From Neobacillus sp. Marseille-Q6967 (lineage in GTDB: Bacteria; Bacillota; Bacilli; Bacillales; Cytobacillaceae), in contig NZ_CAMGZB010000001.1 of assembly GCF_946151075.1 (NCBI RefSeq), forward strand, positions 1,154,001-1,218,000: a stretch of 64,000 nt of DNA, given 5' to 3'. Positions 17,345-25,545 of this stretch are shown here, in pieces. The position numbers were made by a program, and so were the translations under genes. Under the pieces are notes generated by a model that was given only the letters and a program-made list of their open reading frames with translations, ran no database searches and was not told the DNA's origin. The stretch's first letter is position 1. The number at the start of each line of letters is the position of its first letter.

Positions 17345-18241
17345 CTACAGAATCTCAATTTCTAATGAATTCATCTGTGAAACTAGTAATTCTTCGTATT
17401 GCTTCTGGGCCTGGAAGTAGACTTCCTGCTCGCCCATGGTGGGGTTTTCTTTTTTGACTTTGTCGACTAAGTCTTTTTGGACTTTTTGTGAGAGAACGAT
17501 TAACTTAAATTGCTTTTCTTCGATTTCCCAGAATTTATCCTCGCCATATTCAGCAATCATTTTTTTAGCAGACTCAAATTGAGCGTACTGGCCGCGGACT
17601 TTTTCCATTTCCGCGGCAATTTTCATATCGGATACTTTATGCCCTTTTTCCTCTGCGAGTATGGCCATCGCCCGGAGGCGGATAATTTGGGTTAATAATT
17701 GGTTTTGGTCATCGAGTAATTTTTCCTGAGAATCCCAGTAGGTTAACGCTTCTTCCAGCTCCTTGCCGGTATAGCGTTTCTCATCCGTTTCACGGTTGAT
17801 CGCGAGCTGAAGCTGATTGATCAACTTGTAAAATTCGAGATCCTCATTGGTAATCCATTTCCCGTTAATAGAAGCAACGCCTTCAGGCTCGACTACTTCA
17901 TATTCCATCACTTCTTCGGTCTTTTTACCATCTTTGTCTAGGGTAAACACAACTTCATATTTACCGGCCATTGGAAGCGAGACTTCTCCTGTATATTTAC
18001 CTTCCGCACCGCCTGATAACTCCACATCTGTTGTGCCGTGGTCCATATTCGTCATGGAAAAAGCCGCGGTAACTTTCAAATCTTCAACAGCTTCTTCACT
18101 GTCAGTTACTTTGATTTCAAAAGAAGAATTTTCCTGGTAATAAATCGCTTTTGTGATTTCCACTTTATAGTCAGGGCCGGCGCTGCAGCCGCTGATGATT
18201 ATTAATAATAGCAGTGCGGTCAGCATCATCACTTTTTTCAT
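17345..18241 (-). CDS. nos-cluster lipoprotein with YtkA-like and SurA-like regions
   Basis: A 298-aa lipoprotein (lipobox IISGC at about residue 19) that would sit on the outer face of the membrane. Residues 30-115 resemble the YtkA/FixH immunoglobulin-like fold (FSMTNMDHGTTDVEL, GKYTGEVSLPMAGKYEV), a type often linked to copper enzymes; residues 125-298 are helical and resemble SurA-N chaperone domains (INGKWITNEDLEFY). It is the last gene of the nos operon, 3 nt after nosF with AGGAGG upstream. By position it may deliver copper or help fold NosZ in place of NosL; that is inference. Confidence 0.72.
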   Translation of the reverse strand: MKKVMMLTALLLLIIISGCSAGPDYKVEITKAIYYQENSSFEIKVTDSEEAVEDLKVTAAFSMTNMDHGTTDVELSGGAEGKYTGEVSLPMAGKYEVVFTLDKDGKKTEEVMEYEVVEPEGVASINGKWITNEDLEFYKLINQLQLAINRETDEKRYTGKELEEALTYWDSQEKLLDDQNQLLTQIIRLRAMAILAEEKGHKVSDMKIAAEMEKVRGQYAQFESAKKMIAEYGEDKFWEIEEKQFKLIVLSQKVQKDLVDKVKKENPTMGEQEVYFQAQKQYEELLVSQMNSLEIEIL

Positions 18242-18243
18242 GA

Positions 18244-18915
18244 TTAAAATCCTCCTAGGTCATGCGTTTTTAAAAAATCCTCTACCTTATATTTTGCCAT
18301 TTTGCCGTCTTCTAAATAAGCAACATGGGTACACACTTGTCTAATTTCATCTAGATGGTGAGAGGAAAGCAGGATGGTTTTATCATCAAGTGATTTTAGC
18401 ACCTCTAAAATTTCCTTTCGCCCCATTGGATCAATTCCGCTTGTTGGTTCATCCAATATTAAAATGCTGGATTCTTGGTAAAGGGTAATCGCAAGGCCAA
18501 GGCGCTGCAGCATCCCTTTGGAATATTTCTTCACCTGAACATCACGATCATCCCAAAGGCTTACAGACCGCAACGCCCGCTCTATCCGTTCCGGGACAGC
18601 CTTTTTATCAACAGCTTCAGCAAAAAATGTGATATTTTCAATTCCTGTCAGCATCGGATAGAGCATAAATTTTTCCGGAAGATAGGCAATTAGTTTTTTC
18701 CAATCAGCATATTTTTTTGTAACTTGGCGGCTGTTTATTGTGATCCTGCCCTGATTGACGGGCAGAAGGCCGAGAAGACTATTGATAAAGGTAGATTTCC
18801 CGGCGCCATTCCGTCCGACAAGAGCACAAATTTCATGTTGGCCAATCTCAATTGTAACTGCATCCAAAACCTTCTTTTTCCCGAATGATTGACTTAAATC
18901 CGTAACCTGTATCAT
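18244..18915 (-). CDS. nosF: ABC transporter ATPase NosF
   Basis: Cytoplasmic ATPase of the NosDFY system needed to mature the CuZ centre of nitrous-oxide reductase. The 223-aa protein has Walker A GRNGAGKST, signature YSKGMLQRLGLA, Walker B LILDEPTSG and H-switch SSHHLDE. Its ATG overlaps the nosY stop (ATGA), which indicates translational coupling. Assigned as NosF from the cluster as much as from sequence. Confidence 0.88.
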   Translation of the reverse strand: MIQVTDLSQSFGKKKVLDAVTIEIGQHEICALVGRNGAGKSTFINSLLGLLPVNQGRITINSRQVTKKYADWKKLIAYLPEKFMLYPMLTGIENITFFAEAVDKKAVPERIERALRSVSLWDDRDVQVKKYSKGMLQRLGLAITLYQESSILILDEPTSGIDPMGRKEILEVLKSLDDKTILLSSHHLDEIRQVCTHVAYLEDGKMAKYKVEDFLKTHDLGGF

Positions 18916-19709
18916 TCATAACCCTCCTTACGGTGAAAAACAATGGCGATAATAATGCTGGCAGCCAGCCAGAATAATAGATTTCCCAGTAAGAAGAATA
19001 CTGGTTTCATCCACATGAAAGCTTGAAGCAGTCTTGACATATGACCAAAAGAATAAACACCCATTCCAGTTTCTAAAAACATTCTTACCGATTGCAGCGG
19101 ATTTAAGAAATACATCGTGGAAAAGAATTTCACATTTTCATAGGTAATGTCCGGTAAAAACGACAGCAAGATAAAATCATGTAAAAAGAAAAAGTAAAAC
19201 CAGACAAATATCGTATAGCCGATAATCTGCATGCGTGAACGGCTGAAGCTGCCAACCGCCGCGCCGATTTGAAGAAACACAAGCGACATGGTTACCAGGG
19301 AAATGATAAAAATGAAATAACCACCGATATCGAGCTGAAATTGAAACTTTAGGAACAAGGGATAAAGAAAAAACCAGACAAGCAAGGGGACGAGGACGAC
19401 CCCATAAAGACCGAGGCTTTTCCTTAAAAGAAAGCTGGTGTAACTGTCCTTTTTCGTCAACAGCATGATTAATGTCTTTTGTTCCTTTTCTTGAAAAATT
19501 GAAAACGCTCCGATGAATAAACAAAGAATTGGGATAAAATAAATGATCGCATCAAACAAGTTGATCAACAAAACATAAAAGCCTTTTTCAAACGAGAGGG
19601 CAATGGAACGAAACAAAATACTGATAGAAATGAGAACGATGATACTAAGCGCCAGCCATATACCTTTACCTCTTATATTTTCCTTCCATTCCTTCCAAAT
19701 ATAATGCAT
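18912..19709 (-). CDS. nosY: ABC transporter permease NosY
   Basis: Membrane partner of NosF, 265 aa with about six hydrophobic helices and the ABC-2 type FQEKEQKTLIMLLTKKD loop. AAAGGGGAG precedes the ATG, and the start overlaps the 3' end of nosD by 37 bases. In other bacteria NosDFY forms a complex that handles copper or sulfur outside the membrane. Confidence 0.86.
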   Translation of the reverse strand: MHYIWKEWKENIRGKGIWLALSIIVLISISILFRSIALSFEKGFYVLLINLFDAIIYFIPILCLFIGAFSIFQEKEQKTLIMLLTKKDSYTSFLLRKSLGLYGVVLVPLLVWFFLYPLFLKFQFQLDIGGYFIFIISLVTMSLVFLQIGAAVGSFSRSRMQIIGYTIFVWFYFFFLHDFILLSFLPDITYENVKFFSTMYFLNPLQSVRMFLETGMGVYSFGHMSRLLQAFMWMKPVFFLLGNLLFWLAASIIIAIVFHRKEGYE

Positions 19710-21013
19710 CGTAATTCTCTCCCCTTTAGTACAATCAACACCGCCGCAAGGCCAAGCACAGCATATAAAATCATAGAAGAATCAAACTCTTCTGCTGCAA
19801 TCGGGTGTTGATCGTTAAACATCACTTCTTCGTCTTTTAGCAAGGCATTCATTTTTTCATAAATGTTGACTGCCGGACTTTTTAAAAATAAATAGGTTAG
19901 TTCCTGATTCTCGATAAGTTCGTATAAAGAAGATCGGTAGGTTATAGGAAAATCCCCGATACCATCTTGGTTTAAGTCGGTGAGCGGGAAGCTGCTTCCC
20001 CAGTCATTTCCTATGTTTTCATGACTCCAGGAATTGGTTTCACCCTTGCCGCCAATGGTCACTTCGGGAATCGTATTTTCAGAAATCTTGTTTTTCGTAA
20101 AGATCTGCTCGTTCGAGCTGGACCAAAGCTCAATCCCAATTTGATTTTGGATGATTTGATTCCCTTCAATCAGGTTTCTGGTAGATTGGTCAATATATAA
20201 ACCTCGTTGATTCATATAAAAGGTATTGTTTTGAATATGATTCTCATTTGCCTGTAAAAGCAATAACCCGAAGGATTGATTGCCGTAGTTGACAATAAAT
20301 TGATTATCCTCGAGCAAAAGATGATTCGAGTTCATCACGGCCGCGCCGCCGGTATTCATCGTAAATGTATTCTTTTTAAAAGTATTGTTATCGGAATACA
20401 TATAATGCAGTCCATACCTTGTTTTGCTGATGCTGTTATCAATACTTTCATTTTGGTTGGCATAGTCGAAAAACATGCCATCACGTGTACCTTCAATCGT
20501 GTTATGCAACAGAAGATTGTTATTACCATAATAAACATGAATCCCATTGCCCTGGGCAGCAATTTCGCCCTTGCCCATCCCTTTTATGTCGACATAACGG
20601 ATTTTGTTATCGTGTGCCTGACTCAAATAAATACCGTGAAAGGAATCTCGAACCTGGATATGCTCAACTACATTTCCATCCGTATGAATTTTAATTCCAG
20701 CGTACTCCTCCGAGGAGTTGCGATCCATGCTGCTGCCGATAATGGTCAGCTTACGCAATGTCACATGGGGAGCCTGAATGCTGATCACGTTCCCGGTACC
20801 GTCTCCCTTAATCACGGTTTTGTTTGAGCCAATCAACGTCAAGCTTTTATTAATGACGATATTGCCTACATAGGTCTTATTTTCAAGCTTTAAAACCGCT
20901 CCTTCCTCCAAGCTGTCAATCATTGCCTGCAGGTTTTCAGCCGCTATATTTTTCACAGGATGGATGATAAAAAAGAGCGAGAAAACGAACAGAAAGAGCG
21001 TTAGTTTTTTCAT
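19673..21013 (-). CDS. nosD: Nitrous-oxide reductase maturation protein NosD
   Basis: Extracytoplasmic right-handed beta-helix protein that receives copper for the CuZ site. From ATG 21013 (GGAAGGA upstream; an earlier in-frame ATG lies in that ribosome site) it has 446 aa: a signal peptide, many PbH1 repeats with N-x-I/F ladders such as NNTFYMNQRGLYID, and a C-terminal hydrophobic anchor near ILYAVLGLAAVLIVL. The start overlaps the preceding membrane-protein gene and the end overlaps nosY. Confidence 0.9.
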   Translation of the reverse strand: MKKLTLFLFVFSLFFIIHPVKNIAAENLQAMIDSLEEGAVLKLENKTYVGNIVINKSLTLIGSNKTVIKGDGTGNVISIQAPHVTLRKLTIIGSSMDRNSSEEYAGIKIHTDGNVVEHIQVRDSFHGIYLSQAHDNKIRYVDIKGMGKGEIAAQGNGIHVYYGNNNLLLHNTIEGTRDGMFFDYANQNESIDNSISKTRYGLHYMYSDNNTFKKNTFTMNTGGAAVMNSNHLLLEDNQFIVNYGNQSFGLLLLQANENHIQNNTFYMNQRGLYIDQSTRNLIEGNQIIQNQIGIELWSSSNEQIFTKNKISENTIPEVTIGGKGETNSWSHENIGNDWGSSFPLTDLNQDGIGDFPITYRSSLYELIENQELTYLFLKSPAVNIYEKMNALLKDEEVMFNDQHPIAAEEFDSSMILYAVLGLAAVLIVLKGRELRCIIFGRNGRKI

Positions 21014-21576
21014 TGTTTTCGGTCCTTCCATAACGGAATGAATAACAAAACAAAGGATGCAATCACAAAATACGTTCCAAGCCCGAGAAGGCTGGTTGTT
21101 TCAAAATTAGCGATTGTATTATGTCCAATAATCGGTGGAATAAAAGGTTCCATAGTAATAGGTGCTGTTGGGCTTAAATTGGTTCCATATTCTTTTAGCG
21201 CGCTATAAAGGTCATAAACTCCGAGTATACCGGCGATCGCAAATACTCCAATTAATCCATATAAAACTGATTTTTTTCGAAGAATAGCGGTAATCAGTGT
21301 TAGGGCCGCTAATCCGCCAATGATGTAGGACAGATACTGTAATTCAGGGAAATTTCCTTCACTGAAGTTAGCCATCCCGATATAGTGGTTAAGGCCATTG
21401 ACAATATCAATCTCACCTTCGAGTTTATTAGGGTAAACAATAATATTGAGACCCTCTGGATATTGGGGAGCGACGAACACCATTCTCCAATACGGGAAAA
21501 ATAGTGAGATTACAATCAACACCGCTGCAAGGGCAATGATTAGTGAGGAAACAACCGATAGTTTTTTAGCATTCAA
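21010..21576 (-). CDS. Conserved nos-cluster membrane protein
   Basis: The 188-aa product starts at TTG 21576, 8 nt after AAAGGAG. It has an N-terminal helix, an external loop with YPEGLNIIVYPNKLEG and NHYIGMANF, then three further helices. This arrangement and the conserved loop occur in gene products found next to clade II nosZ (called nosB in some Bacillus studies, as I recall). Its biochemical role is unknown; transmembrane electron or copper handling for NosZ is plausible. The stop overlaps nosD. Confidence 0.75.
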   Translation of the reverse strand: MNAKKLSVVSSLIIALAAVLIVISLFFPYWRMVFVAPQYPEGLNIIVYPNKLEGEIDIVNGLNHYIGMANFSEGNFPELQYLSYIIGGLAALTLITAILRKKSVLYGLIGVFAIAGILGVYDLYSALKEYGTNLSPTAPITMEPFIPPIIGHNTIANFETTSLLGLGTYFVIASFVLLFIPLWKDRKQ

Positions 21577-21617
21577 GTTAACCACTCCTTTTATAGTAAA
21601 AATTAATGAATAGGGAA

Positions 21618-21639
21618 GGGTATCAAAAACGTGATACCC
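21618..21639 (-). promoter_or_regulatory. Intercistronic hairpin after nosZ
   Basis: An 8-bp perfect stem GGGTATCA/TGATACCC with a 6-nt loop lies in the 75-nt gap after nosZ. It lacks a U-run, so it is more likely an RNA-stability or partial-termination element than a full terminator. Confidence 0.55.
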
Positions 21640-21651
21640 ACTCCGTTACAA

Positions 21652-23520
21652 TTAATTTTTTGGCTTTACAAGGAAGTAACCAGTCATTTCTTGATGCAAT
21701 GCTGAACAGAAGTTTGTGCAATAAAGCGGGAATGTACCGGCCTTATCGGCAGTGAATTTAATGGTATTCGTTTGTCCAGGCTGTACCTCGATGTTCAGGT
21801 CATAACTATTGATGGCAAAACCATGAGTAATATCTTCATCGAAGTCGATATTGGTTAGATGGATAGTAACCTCATCTCCTTCGTTAACTTCAATCACATC
21901 TGGCCGTTTCGCTTTTGCATCAAAGATGAACTTCGAACGCATCGCGATACCATAAACATCGACTTTGTTGCGGTTGCGGACGATTTTCGCGTCTTCCTGT
22001 TTATAGGTGGCAAGCTCATTCTTTTCATTTTTCGGATAAACTTCAATCGTTTTAATCTTGTCTGCTTTAATCATTTGCGCATAGTGCGGTTCTGGGTTTA
22101 CTGGCGACGATTGAATCACCTTCATTTTGCCGCTGATATCGATCAGCTGCATGGATTCTGGGTGTGAAGGTCCTACAGATAAATAACTGTCTTTGGCGAT
22201 TTTATTTAACGCGATCAGCCATTGGCCATCCGGCGCAACCGTGTCTCCTTCAGCTGCTACAGAGTGTCCTGGAGAATACTGAACCGGAACACGGTCTAAT
22301 GTTTCACCTGTGTTTGGATCCCATTTCACCACTTCAGAAGAGATAAACATCGTTGTATACGCCATGCCTTTGTCGTCAAATTGGGTATGAAGCGGTCCAA
22401 GAGCATTTTCAGGGTTCACTTCACGTTCCATTACTGACTCATACTTGATAATCGGAATACCGTTTCGCTCACCGGCGAAGTCGCCTTTTTCGACCGCTTC
22501 AAACGCTTTTTCAAACGAGAAGACCGTCATCGCAGGGGCAAGTTTACCAGATGCGATGAAGTGTTTTCCGTCAGGCGTTACGTCGACACCATGCGGTGAT
22601 TTAGCTACTGGAATTAAGTAAATTACGCCTTTTTGCTTTTCAGGGAAAATCATCTTTTGACCGCCGACGTCTTCATATTTACCGTCTTTGACCATTTGCT
22701 CAAGCTCTTTCCAGTTAAAAAGAACAATAAAGTCACGGTCGGCCTGTGAAGCGTTGATTTCAAGGTTTGTGGTTGCTTCTTCGGTATTGTAAGTGGTTAA
22801 AACAGCCCAGTCTTTCGAAATCTTTTTACCGGCATCTGATAAATCATAAGACCATGGCGGAAGAGCAACTTGGTAGGCAATGTTCAGCTTTTCGCTGTTT
22901 TGGTCAAACGTTACGGCTGACATTACGCCGCGGTACTGCTCGCTGTATTCATCTAAAGATTTATACTCCGAACCAAGCGGAACAGCAAACCGTGTTGGCA
23001 GGAACATGTACTCTGTGTTTTCCGTAACGAACGCTGCACAGTGGGGACCGCTCGTATTTGGCACTTCAATGATGTCCTTAACCGTAAATGTTTCAAGATT
23101 CATTACGGCTGCACGGCTGTTTCCTACATCCGTAGCAAACATATATTTACCATCATAGTCACCGTTTGTTTCGGAGAAAGCTGGATGATGAAGGTCACCC
23201 CAAGTGTAACCGCCCATCATTTCCTTTGAGTGTTCGTCAAAACCATATCCTGTGGCTGAATCTGGTGAGAACACCGGAACAGTCCGGATATGGCGCATCG
23301 ATGGAACACCGTAAATAAACATTTGACCAGAGTGACCTCCGGATGCGAATAGGTAGTAATCATCTTTTTCACCAAATGGTACATAAACTTTTTCCGCAGC
23401 GCTTTTTGTGCTGGATGAGGCCACTTCCGTATTCGTACTCTTTGAAAAATCAGCAAAAGATATCGTTGCTGCGACAAATCCGGCTAGTAACCCGGAAGCA
23501 ATTGGAATCCATTTTTTCAT
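21652..23520 (-). CDS. nosZ: Nitrous-oxide reductase NosZ, clade II
   Basis: Catalyses N2O + 2e- + 2H+ to N2 + H2O outside the membrane. The 622-aa protein has an N-terminal seven-bladed propeller with CuZ-type histidines (DLHHPAFSETNGDYDG, SPHGVD, LGPLHTQ, YSPGHSV, EPHYAQ) and a C-terminal cupredoxin with the CuA motif C601-x3-C605-x3-H609-x2-M612 plus the His in THGFAI. The signal peptide (MKKWIPIASG...) lacks twin arginines, so export is by Sec, the hallmark of clade II. AAGGTGG precedes the ATG and the cytochrome gene ends 17 nt upstream. Confidence 0.96.
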   Translation of the reverse strand: MKKWIPIASGLLAGFVAATISFADFSKSTNTEVASSSTKSAAEKVYVPFGEKDDYYLFASGGHSGQMFIYGVPSMRHIRTVPVFSPDSATGYGFDEHSKEMMGGYTWGDLHHPAFSETNGDYDGKYMFATDVGNSRAAVMNLETFTVKDIIEVPNTSGPHCAAFVTENTEYMFLPTRFAVPLGSEYKSLDEYSEQYRGVMSAVTFDQNSEKLNIAYQVALPPWSYDLSDAGKKISKDWAVLTTYNTEEATTNLEINASQADRDFIVLFNWKELEQMVKDGKYEDVGGQKMIFPEKQKGVIYLIPVAKSPHGVDVTPDGKHFIASGKLAPAMTVFSFEKAFEAVEKGDFAGERNGIPIIKYESVMEREVNPENALGPLHTQFDDKGMAYTTMFISSEVVKWDPNTGETLDRVPVQYSPGHSVAAEGDTVAPDGQWLIALNKIAKDSYLSVGPSHPESMQLIDISGKMKVIQSSPVNPEPHYAQMIKADKIKTIEVYPKNEKNELATYKQEDAKIVRNRNKVDVYGIAMRSKFIFDAKAKRPDVIEVNEGDEVTIHLTNIDFDEDITHGFAINSYDLNIEVQPGQTNTIKFTADKAGTFPLYCTNFCSALHQEMTGYFLVKPKN

Positions 23521-23537
23521 TTATTACACCACCTTTT

Positions 23538-23984
23538 TTATTTTTCTGAAGCTTGTTGAAGTAAATCAAGTACTTGCTGTCGTTCTTCGTCGGTTAACGG
23601 GTTGCCGTCAATGACGCTCGACATAACGGCTGATGTTGGTTCTTTTAGGAATTCGTTGATCGATTTGCCATGCTTGCCTTCAACATTTTCAAATGCTTTT
23701 GAAAGATCCGGCCCGGTTGCACCGCCTTGCAAGCCAAGAGACTCTACTGCGTGACAGCCTAGGCACCCTTTCGTATTGAGGATATTGTTTTCGTCAACAG
23801 AAGCTGCTTGCTGCGGCGTTTCTTCCTTTGCTTCCTCAGCTGTTTCTGTTTCTTCTGTTTCAACGGTTGTTGTTTGCGCTGCTTCCGGCTTGTCTGAATC
23901 TCCCATCATAACTCCAAACACTAAGTAACCAAGACCAAAGCCAAGAAACAGGCTGATAACAAATTGGATGATTGCTTTGTTCAT
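23538..23984 (-). CDS. nosC: Membrane-anchored cytochrome c, probable electron donor to NosZ (NosC-like)
   Basis: A 148-aa protein with one N-terminal membrane helix (residues 4-27), an acidic, Thr/Glu/Ala-rich linker (30-65), then a small monohaem domain with C74-L-G-C77-H78. It is the first gene of the nos operon (AGAAGGAGGGG before the ATG) and probably passes electrons from the quinol-cytochrome c branch to the CuA of NosZ. A Crp/Fnr-type promoter lies upstream. Confidence 0.88.
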   Translation of the reverse strand: MNKAIIQFVISLFLGFGLGYLVFGVMMGDSDKPEAAQTTTVETEETETAEEAKEETPQQAASVDENNILNTKGCLGCHAVESLGLQGGATGPDLSKAFENVEGKHGKSINEFLKEPTSAVMSSVIDGNPLTDEERQQVLDLLQQASEK

Positions 23985-24017
23985 ACTTTCCCCTCCTTCT
24001 GTGTTATTGACATTTTT

Positions 24018-24060
24018 ATCCTAGTCAGAATTCAACAATAAAATTGTGACGTACCGCACA
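24018..24060 (-). promoter_or_regulatory. Fnr/Crp-type class II promoter of nosC-nosZ
   Basis: On the minus strand TGTGC-N6-TCACA (24060-24045) resembles the Bacillus Fnr site TGTGA-N6-TCACA. The hexamer TAGGAT (24023-24018) ends 34.5 bp from the palindrome centre, which places the site at about -41.5. No -35 hexamer is evident, as expected for an activator-dependent promoter. Confidence 0.65.
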
Positions 24061-24129
24061 CATTTTTACTTATGTTTGAACGTTTTGTGAAGGGGCTTGC
24101 GGGATAAAGGTTTATCGTAATGAACATTT

Positions 24130-24172
24130 TGTGAAAATTGCCACTACGAAATAAATCGTTTTCTTTTACAAT
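24130..24172 (+). promoter_or_regulatory. Second Fnr/Crp-type promoter, divergent from nosC
   Basis: TGTGA-N6-CCACT (24130-24145) is followed by TACAAT (24167-24172). The distance from the palindrome centre to the last -10 base is again 34.5 bp. It points toward a very short transcription unit of about 100 nt. Confidence 0.5.
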
Positions 24173-24196
24173 AGGTGGAAAAAGGAAGTGAGGGTT

Positions 24197-24247
24197 TTGG
24201 GATACCAAGTTCTATCTCAGGAAACCAGAGGAATTATGGACCAATAA
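24197..24247 (+). CDS. Possible 16-aa peptide or sRNA unit
   Basis: Downstream of the Fnr-type promoter, AAAGGAAG is followed by TTG 24197 and 16 sense codons (GYQVLSQETRGIMDQ after the start); GTG 24188 would add three residues. The unit ends before the 24257-24283 hairpin. It could be a micro-protein or a small regulatory RNA with an incidental frame. No homologue is known to me. Confidence 0.3.
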   Translation: MGYQVLSQETRGIMDQ

Positions 24248-24250
24248 AGA

Positions 24251-24283
24251 CAAAAAAGGTCATGTAGAGATTCTACATGACCT
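24251..24283 (-). terminator. Terminator of bshB2, hairpin shared with the divergent small transcript
   Basis: A perfect 12-bp stem AGGTCATGTAGA/TCTACATGACCT with a 3-nt loop is followed by TTTTTTG on the minus strand. On the plus strand the hairpin has no U-run. Confidence 0.85.
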
Positions 24284-24290
24284 AAACTGT

Positions 24291-24962
24291 TTAATTAGTA
24301 AACTTGTATGTCCAAAACCGTTCGTTGTTGATCCAGACCATGATCTGAGGGTCTTGGTTTTTCAATTTCTCCTCTACATCGCTAAACATCTGCTCGGTTT
24401 GCGAGCGGTGTGCCTGGATGGCGGCCAGCTTTTTATCAGCAACATGGGTAATATTATTGATAATATCGGCCTCGCCCAGCTCCTGAACACAATTATTGGA
24501 GAACGCAACGCAATGTAATTTCGGCCTTGCGGCGGCAGGAATTCGTTCAACCGCCCTAACGACGGCCGCACCGGTCGCATCATGGTCAGGGTGAACAGAA
24601 TACCCAGGGTAAAAAGTGATAACTAACGAAGGATTTAACTCCGAGATTAAATCGGACATTACATTCGTTAAGGCCTCTTCATCTTCAAATTCAACCGTTT
24701 TATCACGGTAGCCAAGCATCCGCAAATCCTGAATTCCTAATGCCTGGGCGGCTGCCTTTAATTCTTCTCTTCGAATTTTCGGGAGATTTTCACGATTTGT
24801 AAAAGGGGGATTACCCATGTTACGTCCCATTTCTCCTAAAGTTAAACACGCATAGGTCACAGGCGTTCCGTTTTGAACATGAGTTGCAATCGTCCCGGAT
24901 ACCCCGAATGCCTCATCATCTGGATGCGGGAAGACGACCAAAACTTGACGTTCCTTTTCCAT
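24291..24962 (-). CDS. bshB2: Bacillithiol biosynthesis deacetylase BshB2
   Basis: Zinc-dependent deacetylase that converts GlcNAc-malate to GlcN-malate in bacillithiol synthesis, or removes bacillithiol conjugates (the MCA/Bca role). The 223-aa LmbE-family protein has the metal motif PHPDDEAFG near residue 12 and the second motif HPDHDATGAAV. It lies 25 nt downstream of the yojF homologue, the same pair as yojF-yojG in B. subtilis. Confidence 0.92.
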   Translation of the reverse strand: MEKERQVLVVFPHPDDEAFGVSGTIATHVQNGTPVTYACLTLGEMGRNMGNPPFTNRENLPKIRREELKAAAQALGIQDLRMLGYRDKTVEFEDEEALTNVMSDLISELNPSLVITFYPGYSVHPDHDATGAAVVRAVERIPAAARPKLHCVAFSNNCVQELGEADIINNITHVADKKLAAIQAHRSQTEQMFSDVEEKLKNQDPQIMVWINNERFWTYKFTN

Positions 24963-24987
24963 AATAAAAATCCTCCTTTCTAATTAT

Positions 24988-25338
24988 TTATTCAAATGGC
25001 GTCTTGCTGATTTCCAGCGCCACCGCTAATTTTCCTTTATAATCGTGGCCAGCCAATAACAGGCGGCCTTGCTCATCGACTTCAAAATGGGTAAGACCTT
25101 CCGCATAAATCCAGCCAATGTCCATTTTCAGACCAACTCGATAAGGGTCATTGCCCGTAATTTTCCCATACATATATCGAACTTTTGCGTTGCGGATATA
25201 GGCACCTGCTGAAAAGAAGGTTTGATCATGATGAGATGCATAGGCACCATTCGTGGTTTCTAGGTGGATATAAACATCCTGATTGGCAAAACGGTTAATC
25301 TCGTCCTGAACGCTTTTATAATCTTTAATCGGTTCCAA
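24988..25338 (-). CDS. yojF: YojF-family protein (DUF1806)
   Basis: A 116-aa soluble protein of unknown function, recognised by DVYIHLETTNGAYASHHDQ-type sequence and its constant place before bshB2. It is mostly beta-strand in character. A role in thiol metabolism is suggested only by the conserved pairing. Confidence 0.85.
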   Translation of the reverse strand: MEPIKDYKSVQDEINRFANQDVYIHLETTNGAYASHHDQTFFSAGAYIRNAKVRYMYGKITGNDPYRVGLKMDIGWIYAEGLTHFEVDEQGRLLLAGHDYKGKLAVALEISKTPFE

Positions 25339-25459
25339 AACACTTCGCCCCCTTTCCCTTTTTGCAGATGGAAGAATCTATAAACTAGTGTAATTAATAA
25401 TGTAACTATCATACTAAAATCACTTCAAAAAAGCGAAACTCTTGCCTAAAGATTAGCAA

Positions 25460-25500
25460 AAAGACCGAAAAGGGCAGCCAATATATTGGATTGGCTGCCC
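25460..25500 (-). terminator. Terminator of pdxK
   Basis: GGGCAGCCAA/TTGGCTGCCC stem of 10 bp with a 9-nt loop, followed on the minus strand by TTTTCGGTCTTTTT. Confidence 0.88.
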
Positions 25501-25545
25501 AAACGATTCTTAGTAGAAGATTACAGTAGCCAAACTAATTATCGG

